From assembly GCA_938030645.1 (NCBI GenBank), contig CALHHQ010000259.1, positions 1 through 6,514 of the forward strand: a stretch of DNA of 6,514 bases, given 5' to 3'. This DNA comes from an uncultured Rhizobiaceae group bacterium. Its GTDB lineage: Bacteria; Pseudomonadota; Alphaproteobacteria; Rhizobiales; Rhizobiaceae. Position 1 is the first letter of the stretch. Each line of letters begins with the position of its first letter. Positions 1-6,289 of this stretch are shown one piece after another. Position numbers and translations under genes: made by a program. The notes beneath the pieces are model-generated. The model searched no databases. It was not told the origin of the DNA and worked only from the letters and a program-made list of their open reading frames with translations.

Positions 1-404
1 CGCAGATCAGACCCTGCCCCGGGTTCCGTCATAGCAAGACAATCCCAAGTCTCACCTTTCAAACAAGGCTCTAGGTACCGTTTGCGTTGGTCTGGTGTAC
101 CTGCACACAAAATGTTGGAAGGACGTGCAACGCATGTCCAATGCAACGCATAGTTCGCTCGCCCGAGTTCCTTTTCGTAAAGCAACCAAGTCAATGTATC
201 GAGGCCCGCGCCACCAAATTCTTCAGGAATATTGGCAGCATATAGGCCAGCATCGATAGCCTTTTTTTGAAGATCTTTGACGAGGTCCATATCGAGCACG
301 CCGCTGCGTTCGATCTCTTCTTCATGAGGATAGAGTTCGTTTTCAACAAACGCACGGGTGGTTTCGATAATGAGGTTTTGTTCTTCGGAGAGGGAAAAAT
401 TCAT
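1..404 (-). CDS. Acyl-CoA dehydrogenase family protein, N-terminal part (cut by window edge)
   Basis: The first 134 residues of a flavin-dependent acyl-CoA dehydrogenase are visible; the rest lies beyond base 1. The N-terminus (MNFSLSEEQ) begins the all-helical N-terminal domain typical of the family. An IPEEFGGAG motif lies near residues 70-78. The AMTEPGAGSD signature near residues 123-132 marks the start of the middle beta domain that contacts FAD. These enzymes normally oxidise acyl-CoA to the trans-2-enoyl-CoA and pass electrons to ETF. The ATG at 404 overlaps the TGA of the upstream carnitine dehydrogenase gene by four bases (ATGA), which implies translational coupling. From context I infer a substrate tied to carnitine or gamma-butyrobetaine metabolism, such as gamma-butyrobetainyl-CoA. 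The sequence alone does not show this. The family assignment is firm and the substrate is open. The catalytic glutamate lies outside the window. Confidence 0.93.
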   Translation of the reverse strand, partial: MNFSLSEEQNLIIETTRAFVENELYPHEEEIERSGVLDMDLVKDLQKKAIDAGLYAANIPEEFGGAGLDTLTWLLYEKELGRANYALHWTCVARPSNILCAGTPDQRKRYLEPCLKGETWDCLAMTEPGAGSDL

Positions 405-1408
405 GCGTCATTTGCCACTTGGGATTTTAAGCGCTCCTCATATTCTTTGAGCAGTTTGCCTGAGCCCCAACCTTTGCCATTATGACCCTTTGCCAGAACG
501 TGCATGATGCCCACGAGGTTTTCATCGCGGATCTGTTCCAATTCGCGGATGGAGTGCATGCCAGATTGGGCGTCGGATTGATCTGCAATTTTGTCAATTA
601 ATGCATCGTCCAGTTCAGGAACGTTCATCAACTTCGTCCATGGCAAGCTCATAGTGGGACCAAATTGTTCGATAAAATGGCGCATGCCCGCTTCCCCACC
701 CGCTATGCGGTATGTCTCGAACAGGCCCATTTGCGCCCAGCGCATGCCGAATGAATAGCGCATAATGTCGTCAAGCTCTTGAGTGGTGCAGACATCGTCT
801 TTGATCAACCAAAGCGCTTCGCGCCAAACTGCTTCCAACAGACGGTCACCCACAAAGGCATCGATCTCTTTGCGGATGGTGATCGGCTTCATACCGATTT
901 GTTCATACGCCACATGGGCCCGCGAAATCGTCTCTTCGCTCGTTTGGGCACCGCCGACAATTTCCACCAACGGAAGCAAATAAACGGGGTTGTAAGGATG
1001 TGCCACGAACAAGCGTTCAGGGTTCATCATTTTGACCTGAATATCCGTTGGCAAAAGGCCTGAGGTTGAAGATCCGATGAGCGCTGTTTCAGGAGCCGCC
1101 GCATCAATTTGCATATGAACTTTCTGCTTTAACTCAAGACGCTCGGGTACAGATTCCTGAATGAGGTCGGCATGTTCAACCGCCTCCTCAATGCTGTCGA
1201 CGAAGGTCAACGTTCCACGCTTGGGCTTCGGCGCGTTAGTGAGCATTTCAAATGCCCGTTCTGCATTTGCCATCACCTCGCCGACAATGCGTTCAGCTTC
1301 CGGGTGCGGGTCGAAGATTTTGCAATCCAACCCATTCAACACAAAACGTGCCGCCCAGGCTCCACCAATGACACCGCCACCAATTGCGGCTGTTTGTTTC
1401 ATGCTCAT
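401..1408 (-). CDS. lcdH: L-carnitine 3-dehydrogenase (short form, no fused thioesterase)
   Basis: This 335-residue protein belongs to the 3-hydroxyacyl-CoA dehydrogenase superfamily and most resembles NAD-dependent L-carnitine dehydrogenase (EC 1.1.1.108), which oxidises L-carnitine to 3-dehydrocarnitine in the cytosol. A Rossmann GGGVIGG motif lies at residues 10-16, with an acidic residue (D33) placed to bind the NAD ribose. S116, H137 and E149 have the same spacing as the catalytic Ser, His and Glu of 3-hydroxyacyl-CoA dehydrogenases. The AHPYNPVYLLPLVE segment (136-149) and the MRYSFGMRWAQMG segment are typical of carnitine dehydrogenases. The reading frame is open up to 1522, but the extra 38 residues do not look like the family. 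The Rossmann fold starts right after Met at 1408, and a GAG-containing weak Shine-Dalgarno precedes it by about 7 bases. Met at 1402 is an alternative. Some alphaproteobacterial homologues carry a C-terminal thioesterase domain; this one ends before it. The 16-base gap upstream and the ATGA overlap downstream place it in an operon. Confidence 0.92.
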   Translation of the reverse strand: MSMKQTAAIGGGVIGGAWAARFVLNGLDCKIFDPHPEAERIVGEVMANAERAFEMLTNAPKPKRGTLTFVDSIEEAVEHADLIQESVPERLELKQKVHMQIDAAAPETALIGSSTSGLLPTDIQVKMMNPERLFVAHPYNPVYLLPLVEIVGGAQTSEETISRAHVAYEQIGMKPITIRKEIDAFVGDRLLEAVWREALWLIKDDVCTTQELDDIMRYSFGMRWAQMGLFETYRIAGGEAGMRHFIEQFGPTMSLPWTKLMNVPELDDALIDKIADQSDAQSGMHSIRELEQIRDENLVGIMHVLAKGHNGKGWGSGKLLKEYEERLKSQVANDA

Positions 1409-1424
1409 TAAAACGATCTCATCC

Positions 1425-1949
1425 CTAAAGAACTCTGTGAAGCACCTTTGGCACCATAATCCGCAATGCGTTGTCGCGCAGAAAATAGTGGCGCCAAAAA
1501 TGAAAAACCGCGTGAAATACAATCAATCCGCCTAGTGCGTAGAATTGTAAAATGTGAACTGCCCCAATCCAGTCGTTGGCCGTAGGCAAGTCCATTGGAG
1601 GTGCAATGGGTAAAAACAGACCTGCTTTAAGTAAGGTGGACGATGTTAAACCCAAAAGGAAACCGCCCAAGGCAACGAGGAACAGTCCCCAAACGATGGA
1701 TCTGTGCATCCACCAATGAACGCGCTTTGCCCATGGCGGTAGTTTTGGAGTTCGTGTTGTTGCCATTCCACGAAATAGGAAGTCGCCAGTCCACAGCAGA
1801 CACAAGACTACGAACACCAGTGCAAGATTTGAATGAACCCAAAAACCCCACGAACCCAATGCATGAGCCTGGGGCGGCCCAACAATTAGGAACCAAACAA
1901 ACAGCGGCACCATCAACCAGTGTACAAATTTAAGCAGGCTTCTTCTCAA
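1425..1949 (-). CDS. Cytochrome b561-type membrane b-cytochrome, probable TTG start
   Basis: This 174-residue integral membrane protein has about four hydrophobic helices, near residues 8-24, 38-59, 83-102 and 130-151. Histidines sit where heme b ligands are expected: H10 in helix 1 (VHWLM), H39 at helix 2, H78 and H82 before helix 3, and H132, H146, H150 and H154 around helix 4. This fits the bacterial cytochrome b561 / hydrogenase-type cytochrome b superfamily, whose members pass electrons between the quinone pool and a partner dehydrogenase. The start is unusual. No in-frame ATG precedes helix 1, and the next Met (residue 13) would remove H10. The likely start is TTG at 1949, with GGA about 10 bases upstream; ATT at 1955 is another possibility. 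The gene lies 7 bases after the BKACE stop and 16 bases before the carnitine dehydrogenase start, so it is cotranscribed. Its electron partner is unknown. Confidence 0.82.
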   Translation of the reverse strand: MRRSLLKFVHWLMVPLFVWFLIVGPPQAHALGSWGFWVHSNLALVFVVLCLLWTGDFLFRGMATTRTPKLPPWAKRVHWWMHRSIVWGLFLVALGGFLLGLTSSTLLKAGLFLPIAPPMDLPTANDWIGAVHILQFYALGGLIVFHAVFHFWRHYFLRDNALRIMVPKVLHRVL

Positions 1950-1956
1950 CGTAATT

Positions 1957-2874
1957 TCATCCGACCACTGACGGCCGTTTTACCAAGCCGAGGCGTTCAC
2001 GCACTTGTTCTGGACCAATCACCTTCGCACCGAGGTTTTCGATAATTGTCACTGATTTCTCAACCAATTGCGCGTTGGTCGCCAAGACGCCGCGTTCCAG
2101 CATGAGATTGTCTTCCAACCCTACGCGCACATTGCCGCCTGCCAGAACGGATGCTGCCACATACGCCATTTGATCTCGTCCTAAGCTGAAGGCGCTCCAG
2201 TTCCATGTGTCTGGCACGTTGTTGACCATGGCCATGAATGTGTTGAGGTCGTTTGGTGCGCCCCACGGCACACCCATGCAGAGTTGAACCAGCGCATCTT
2301 CTTTTAGCACTCCCTCTTTCACCAACTCCTTGGCGAACCAAAGGTGGCCTGTGTCGAAGGCTTCGATTTCTGGCTTCACACCCAAATCAGTCATCATCTG
2401 CCCCATAGCGCGCAACATGCCAGGCGTGTTGGTCATAACGTAGTCTGCTTCAGCGAAATTCATGGTGCCACAATCCAGTGTGCAAATTTCCGGCAAGCAT
2501 TCGGCCACGTGCGCCACACGCTCGGCGGCTCCTGCCATATCGGTTCCAGCAACTTTCAACGGCAATGGTGCTTCTGTTGTGCCAAACACCATATCTCCGC
2601 CCATACCTGCGGTAAGGTTGAGCACCACATCTACGTCCGCATCTCGAATTCGGTCTGTCACTTCGCGGTAAAGATCGAGCCTGCGACTTGGAACGCCAGT
2701 TTCAGGATCACGCACATGACAATGAACAACGGCTGCGCCAGCTTTGGCTGCGTCGATTGCACTGTTGGCGATTTGCTCAGGTGAGCGAGGTACATGAGGA
2801 CTCTTGTCTTGAGTTCCACCAGAGCCAGTGACAGCACAAGTGATAAAGACTTCTCGGTTCATGGAAAGCGGCAT
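1957..2874 (-). CDS. BKACE (DUF849) enzyme, probable dehydrocarnitine cleavage enzyme
   Basis: This 305-residue TIM-barrel protein is of the beta-keto acid cleavage family (DUF849, founded on 3-keto-5-aminohexanoate cleavage enzyme Kce). H51 and H53 in VHCHVRDP match the two zinc-ligand histidines of Kce. R250, E254 and D255 in VRVGLEDN match its substrate-binding Arg, its third zinc ligand Glu and the following Asp in spacing. The KPEIEAFDTGHL segment (167-178) is also typical. The family condenses a beta-keto acid with acetyl-CoA to give acetoacetate and a new CoA ester. Beside L-carnitine dehydrogenase the likely substrate is 3-dehydrocarnitine, giving betainyl-CoA plus acetoacetate. The ATG at 2874 is preferred because GAGGAG ends five bases upstream; Met5 at 2862 has no such site. 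It is the first gene of the tight four-gene cluster. The family is certain, and the substrate is inferred from its neighbour. Confidence 0.92.
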   Translation of the reverse strand: MPLSMNREVFITCAVTGSGGTQDKSPHVPRSPEQIANSAIDAAKAGAAVVHCHVRDPETGVPSRRLDLYREVTDRIRDADVDVVLNLTAGMGGDMVFGTTEAPLPLKVAGTDMAGAAERVAHVAECLPEICTLDCGTMNFAEADYVMTNTPGMLRAMGQMMTDLGVKPEIEAFDTGHLWFAKELVKEGVLKEDALVQLCMGVPWGAPNDLNTFMAMVNNVPDTWNWSAFSLGRDQMAYVAASVLAGGNVRVGLEDNLMLERGVLATNAQLVEKSVTIIENLGAKVIGPEQVRERLGLVKRPSVVG

Positions 2875-2956
2875 GGTTGCTCCTCAAGATGCCAATCTCG
2901 ATGGTGTAAAGTGTCACGACAATTAAGATGAAAACGCAATCAAAAAATCATAAATG

Positions 2957-2986
2957 CACGTGTCATTCTTCATCGGGCAACACGTG
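2957..2986. promoter_or_regulatory. 7-bp inverted repeat, candidate operator or weak terminator
   Basis: CACGTGT at 2957-2963 is mirrored exactly by ACACGTG at 2980-2986, with a 16-base spacer. It lies in the 138-base gap between the nucleosidase stop and the BKACE start. Its arms are 23 bases apart, about two helical turns, which would suit a dimeric regulator. On the minus strand it is followed about 10 bases later by a run of six T, so a weak terminator for the nucleosidase gene is the alternative. The stem is short and the loop large, so the operator reading is slightly preferred. Confidence 0.35.
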
Positions 2987-3012
2987 ATAGAAAAAGACCT
3001 TGCCATGCAAAA

Positions 3013-3639
3013 CTAAAGAATAATTTCTTTGTTGCTGATCGCAGCTTCCAAAATATCCGCCGCTTCCCCCAAACGTTGGTCGATCACTTCCAGATATTTC
3101 GTCCAGTCGCTGTATTTCGAAACGGGGTCGGCACCATCTGAAATGCCGCGCAGTCCAATCATGGGAACATCGTGAACCATGCAAGCGCGCATGATGGCCC
3201 AAGTCTCCATGTCCACCATGTCTGCTGCGACAGATTGATAAGCTTTGCCAGACACAACATTGGCACCCGTGCTCAAAGTTGCAGGTTCAATGCCGGGAAC
3301 GGTGTGTTGCAACTCCACTTCTGCAGGCAAATCCAAAAACGGCGTCGTGCCTTTTTCAAACCCGAATGGCGATGCATCCATATCACGGTAAGACACGCTG
3401 CTCACCTGATAGACTTTCGCTTGTTCCAAAACAGCAGACCCAGCGCTGCCAAGGGAAACAACGAGATCAGGCTTTTCATTTGATGCCAAATATTGGGTCA
3501 TATGCAGTGCAGACTCCACCGGCCCGACCTGACAAATTAGCGGTTTGAACCGCGCTTTTAGTGCAGCGTGATATTCAGCCAATGTCGCCATGACATACAA
3601 CACGCGGTGCCCTGCGACTATTTTTACCTCAGGTGTCAT
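3013..3639 (-). CDS. mtnN: 5'-methylthioadenosine/S-adenosylhomocysteine nucleosidase
   Basis: This 208-residue cytosolic enzyme of the PNP/UDP phosphorylase fold hydrolyses methylthioadenosine and S-adenosylhomocysteine to adenine and a thioribose or ribosyl-homocysteine (EC 3.2.2.9). That clears products of methylation and polyamine synthesis. E22 (ATLAEYH) matches the first catalytic acid. The GSAGS loop is at 64-68, E145 in VDMETWAI matches the ribose-binding Glu, and D168 in RGISDGAD matches the catalytic Asp that protonates adenine. It is somewhat shorter than the E. coli enzyme (232 residues). The frame is open to 3732, but the extra 31 residues are Arg/His/Cys-rich and not family-like. 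Met at 3639 has a GAGGG Shine-Dalgarno at 3648-3652, so this start is chosen. It is divergent from the DUF2177 gene and lies 138 bases upstream of the carnitine operon in the same direction. Confidence 0.9.
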   Translation of the reverse strand: MTPEVKIVAGHRVLYVMATLAEYHAALKARFKPLICQVGPVESALHMTQYLASNEKPDLVVSLGSAGSAVLEQAKVYQVSSVSYRDMDASPFGFEKGTTPFLDLPAEVELQHTVPGIEPATLSTGANVVSGKAYQSVAADMVDMETWAIMRACMVHDVPMIGLRGISDGADPVSKYSDWTKYLEVIDQRLGEAADILEAAISNKEIIL

Positions 3640-3690
3640 GACACTATCCCTCGCATCTAAATGCCGCCTATGATGCAACCAATCGCAGAT

Positions 3691-3717
3691 TTTACACGTT
3701 GCTGCTTCGGATATAAT
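3691..3717 (+). promoter_or_regulatory. Candidate promoter for the DUF2177 gene
   Basis: TTTACA at 3691-3696 and a perfect TATAAT at 3712-3717 resemble a housekeeping sigma promoter reading to the right, within the 93-base divergent gap. The spacer is only 15 bases. Predicted transcription would begin near 3724, at or inside the AGGA ribosome site of the downstream gene. Both points weaken the call. Confidence 0.3.
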
Positions 3718-3732
3718 TTTCAGGACCATCAT

Positions 3733-4137
3733 ATGACCCGCTACATCGTTGCCTATTTTGCCACCATGATCGTTTTCTTTGCCATCGATTTCGTATGGCT
3801 CTCACGTGTGGCCACAACATTTTATCAAAACCAGATCGGCGATCTGTTGTTAAAAGACTTTAAAGTGGGCTATGCGGCCGGATTTTATCTGATCTATGGC
3901 GCCGGCTTGGTATTCTTTGCTGTAAAACCTGCGCTGGAAAGCGGCAACTTGAGCACCGCTTTGCTTTATGGGGCGTTTCTCGGCTTCTTGTGCTACGGCA
4001 CATACGATTTCACGAACCTTGCGACATTGAAGGGTTACACGCCAACAGTGGGGTTTGTGGATCTTGCCTGGGGCACAGTTCTAACCGGCGTATCGGCACT
4101 GGGTGGAGCCTGGATCACACGCGCAATAATGGGCTGA
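3733..4137 (+). CDS. DUF2177 family four-helix membrane protein
   Basis: This 134-residue, very hydrophobic protein matches the DUF2177 family in length and motifs. Predicted membrane segments are near residues 5-23, 46-64, 75-92 and 108-129. Typical motifs include IDFVWL (18-23), FYLIYGAGLVFF (51-62), a GTYDFTNLATLKGY segment (89-102) and DLAWGT (110-115). The function of the family is not established, and I assign none. The frame is open from 3661, but the first 24 residues of that longer form are not hydrophobic or family-like. ATG at 3733 has AGGA at 3722-3725, seven bases upstream, so it is chosen. It is divergent from the nucleosidase gene, and 63 bases separate it from the MscS gene, with which it may be cotranscribed. 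A 5-bp stem (4160-4164 with 4171-4175) lies between them, too weak to call a terminator. Confidence 0.9.
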   Translation: MTRYIVAYFATMIVFFAIDFVWLSRVATTFYQNQIGDLLLKDFKVGYAAGFYLIYGAGLVFFAVKPALESGNLSTALLYGAFLGFLCYGTYDFTNLATLKGYTPTVGFVDLAWGTVLTGVSALGGAWITRAIMG

Positions 4138-4200
4138 ATTTGACCTAACTGGGTTGAGGCTGACAAATGAGTCAGTCTTGATTCGCGTAAGGTCCTCAAA

Positions 4201-5532
4201 ATGCATTTTCTCAGACTTTTCTTCCTGTTGCTTCCGCTGATATCCATCTCAGTTTACGCGCCCAATGCAGCCTTCGCGCAAAAGGTGTCCGAAGCGACGG
4301 ATCAAGACCAGGAAATCCAAAAGAAAGTTCGCAATCTTTTTGCGGAAATAGGCGACTTCAACAACGTGTTCATTACGGTGAAAGGCGGTGTCGTCACGCT
4401 CAAAGGCCGCGTTCTCGATCTGCAACAGGTGGCTCGTGCCGAAGAACTCGCCACGAAGATTGAAGGCGCTGTTGCGGTCAACAACCAAATTGATGTTGAG
4501 ACATCTGTCGAAAAGCGGCTCACCCCTGCATTGGAACGTTTTCAAGAGCGCATTGCGCAGTTCCTCACCTACATTCCTATCATCATTGTTGGTGTGATCC
4601 TTTTTTTCATCATAGCGTTCATTGGCTCACTGATCGCGAAGTTGAAAAATCCATGGGATGCAATCGCACCAAACCCATTTATTGCAAACCTGTTGCGACA
4701 GGTGGTGCGGTTGGCATTTATTATTCTCGGCATCGTATTGGCGTTGGATGTGATGGGCGCAACGGCGCTGCTGAGCACTATTTTGGGTGCTGCTGGTATA
4801 TTTGGTTTGGCCATTGGTTTTGCGGTGCGCGACACCGTGGAGAATTACATCGCTTCAATTCTGTTGAGCTTTCGCCAACCCTTCCGTCCTCGTGACGTGG
4901 TGAAGATTGATGGGCATGAGGGCTATGTGCTTGCGCTGACTTCGAGGGCAACAATCCTACTGACATTTGATGGCAACCATGTGCGCATTCCAAATGCCAC
5001 AGTATTCAAGGGCACCATCATAAACTATTCGCTCAACCCCGAGCGGCGTTTCAGCTTTGAACTGGGTGTGGAAACAGAAGATCTGCAACGTGCCGTGAAG
5101 ATCGGGCTCGATGTGATCCAAGAATTGAGTTTCGTTTTAAAGGACCCCGCACCAGACGGTTGGGTCAACAAAGTTGGCGATTCCAGTATGATTTTGTGGT
5201 TCGGAGGATGGGTTAATCAAAATGACACAAGTCTTGCCAAGGCCCGCGCTGAGGCGATCCGAAAAGTGAAGCTCGCGTTTGAAGCTGCAGACATTGGTTT
5301 GCCCGATCCGACTTATCGATTGCGCTTAGAAGATGGGAAGCCAAAAGTTCTCACAGCAAAGTCCAAAGCAAAACCTGCCACCAAACCAAAAGCTGTTCGA
5401 GCCAAGAAGGTCATAGAAACGGAAATGGATGTCTCCCCTGATCGTGACCTTGAAAAGAAACTTGAAGCGGAAGGCAAACGCGGTGGGGATGAAGACCTTC
5501 TAAGCGAAGCTGCGCCACAAGAATTAAGATAA
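4201..5532 (+). CDS. MscS-family mechanosensitive channel with signal peptide and BON domain
   Basis: This 443-residue inner-membrane protein is built from recognisable parts. A signal peptide spans residues 1-26, with probable cleavage after AFA before Q27. A BON domain lies at about 36-100 (VTLKGRV near 65-71, VAVNNQI near 91-97). A transmembrane helix lies at about 122-146, a second at 166-186, and the pore-lining helix at about 188-222, rich in Gly and Ala (ILGAAGIFGLAIGFAVRD). The MscS beta domain follows at about 229-283 (VVKIDG at 233-238, VRIPNA at 261-266), then the alpha/beta cytoplasmic region. The C-terminal tail from about 380 is Lys/Ala-rich and probably disordered. MscS channels release solutes on hypo-osmotic shock. 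The signal peptide and the three-helix core agree on a periplasmic N-terminus, so the BON domain should face the periplasm. An AAGG site lies about nine bases before the ATG. I see no clear terminator after it. Confidence 0.93.
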   Translation: MHFLRLFFLLLPLISISVYAPNAAFAQKVSEATDQDQEIQKKVRNLFAEIGDFNNVFITVKGGVVTLKGRVLDLQQVARAEELATKIEGAVAVNNQIDVETSVEKRLTPALERFQERIAQFLTYIPIIIVGVILFFIIAFIGSLIAKLKNPWDAIAPNPFIANLLRQVVRLAFIILGIVLALDVMGATALLSTILGAAGIFGLAIGFAVRDTVENYIASILLSFRQPFRPRDVVKIDGHEGYVLALTSRATILLTFDGNHVRIPNATVFKGTIINYSLNPERRFSFELGVETEDLQRAVKIGLDVIQELSFVLKDPAPDGWVNKVGDSSMILWFGGWVNQNDTSLAKARAEAIRKVKLAFEAADIGLPDPTYRLRLEDGKPKVLTAKSKAKPATKPKAVRAKKVIETEMDVSPDRDLEKKLEAEGKRGGDEDLLSEAAPQELR

Positions 5533-5614
5533 CTTCGAAGAGCCTGTCGCCGAGGTTTCGTGTGGTCGAGATTCTGTATGCGACAACTTGTCAAAACTAA
5601 TTGCAAACTCATTC
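5533..5614. other. Intergenic stretch between the MscS and fasciclin genes
   Basis: No coding potential is evident here. The notable element is an odd palindrome, GACAA-C-TTGTC at 5582-5592. I find no convincing intrinsic terminator for the upstream channel gene. CTAATTGCAAA at 5597-5607 is nearly repeated as CTAATGCAAA at 5620-5629, 23 bases apart; the second copy lies inside the proposed ECF promoter. Confidence 0.4.
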
Positions 5615-5640
5615 GAAACCTAATGCAAATCCCAAACGTT
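5615..5640 (+). promoter_or_regulatory. Candidate ECF-type promoter of the fasciclin gene
   Basis: GAAACC at 5615-5620 and CGTT at 5637-5640 are separated by 16 bases. This matches the general layout of extracytoplasmic-function sigma promoters, which have an AAC-containing -35 and a CGT-containing -10. Transcription would start near 5648, leaving a short leader that keeps the strong GGGAGG ribosome site at 5663-5668. It does not resemble the published mycobacterial SigK consensus as I recall it. Support comes from the anti-sigma gene just downstream on the other strand. Confidence 0.45.
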
Positions 5641-5673
5641 AAAGAAAGGTAAATAATAAAACGGGAGGTCATC

Positions 5674-6210
5674 ATGACCCGCATTAAATCAATTCTCTTT
5701 GCAGGTGCAGCAGCGCTTGCAGTCGCAACTTCAGCAATCCCAGCAATGGCGGATGGTCATTCTAAGAACATCGTCGAAACAGCTGTCGGAAATAACGACT
5801 TCGCAACATTGGTTGCGGCCGTAAAAGCAGCTGGCCTCGTTGACACGCTTTCAGGGGACGGTCCATTCACAGTCTTCGCACCAACAAACGCAGCATTTGC
5901 AAAACTGCCAGGTGGCACAGTCGAGACCCTGCTGAAGCCTGAAAACAAAGCGACTTTGCAAAAAATCCTGACTGCCCATGTGGTTGCAGGCAATGTTGAT
6001 GCAGCAACGCTTGTTGGCTTGATCAAGAAAGGCCACGGCTACAAAAACGTTGTAACCGTAAGCGGTGATGTGGTTACGGCTCGCGTCAGCAAAAGCGGCG
6101 CGGTCTACATTTTTGATGAATCAGGCGGCGTGAGCAATGTGATTGCAACAGATGTGAAAACATCAAACGGCACGATCCATGTGATCGACAGCGTCTTGCT
6201 TCCAAAATAA
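5674..6210 (+). CDS. Secreted single-domain fasciclin (FAS1) protein
   Basis: This 178-residue exported protein has a Sec signal peptide at 1-26, with cleavage after AMA before D27. One FAS1 domain fills the rest. The conserved H1 region is GPFTVFAPTNAAFAKLP at 63-79. The central histidine motif is at LTAHVVAG (99-106), and the H2 region is NGTIHVIDSVLLP at 165-177. FAS1 domains act in adhesion and protein-protein contact at the cell surface or in the periplasm. The bacterial stand-alone form is related to mycobacterial MPT70/MPT83. GGGAGG at 5663-5668 sits five bases before the ATG, a strong ribosome site that suggests high expression. The gene is monocistronic: it has a probable own promoter upstream and a strong terminator downstream. 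It converges on an RskA-type anti-sigma gene, which hints at control by that sigma factor. The exact role in this organism is unknown. Confidence 0.94.
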   Translation: MTRIKSILFAGAAALAVATSAIPAMADGHSKNIVETAVGNNDFATLVAAVKAAGLVDTLSGDGPFTVFAPTNAAFAKLPGGTVETLLKPENKATLQKILTAHVVAGNVDAATLVGLIKKGHGYKNVVTVSGDVVTARVSKSGAVYIFDESGGVSNVIATDVKTSNGTIHVIDSVLLPK

Positions 6211-6231
6211 GCGCTTGCGCCAAAACAATAG

Positions 6232-6267
6232 AGCCCGTCTTGTTGTTAAAACAGGGCGGGCTTTTTT
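6232..6267 (+). terminator. Intrinsic terminator after the fasciclin gene
   Basis: A 13-bp stem (6232-6244 with 6250-6262) includes two G-U pairs and has a perfect AGCCCG/CGGGCT base. It carries a five-base loop and runs into six T at 6262-6267. It lies 21 bases after the stop codon. On the minus strand the hairpin is followed by a less regular T-rich stretch, so it may also stop the convergent anti-sigma transcript. Confidence 0.92.
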
Positions 6268-6289
6268 GTTGTCTTATTTTAGCAAATTT

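Noticed and set aside
267..485. Plus-strand open frame of 72 codons spanning the acyl-CoA dehydrogenase / carnitine dehydrogenase junction
   Set aside because: It is antisense to two well-supported genes, has no clear ribosome site and no family-like sequence.
779..1535. Several plus-strand open frames antisense to the carnitine dehydrogenase gene
   Set aside because: Their composition is that of shadow frames, and the minus strand carries clear catalytic motifs across the same bases.
2344..2784. 146-codon plus-strand frame rich in His and Cys
   Set aside because: It lies wholly antisense to the BKACE gene, whose zinc and substrate residues are intact; the His/Cys richness follows from the opposite codons.
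3640..3732. N-terminal extensions of both the nucleosidase and the DUF2177 protein through the divergent gap
   Set aside because: Both extensions are unlike their families, and each gene has a better placed Shine-Dalgarno before the shorter start (3639 and 3733).
4160..4175. Short hairpin CTGAC / GTCAG between the DUF2177 and MscS genes
   Set aside because: Only five pairs and no T run follow, so I do not call it a terminator.
5582..5592. Odd palindrome GACAA-C-TTGTC
   Set aside because: It is short enough to occur by chance and has no second copy in the window, so it is mentioned only in the intergenic entry.
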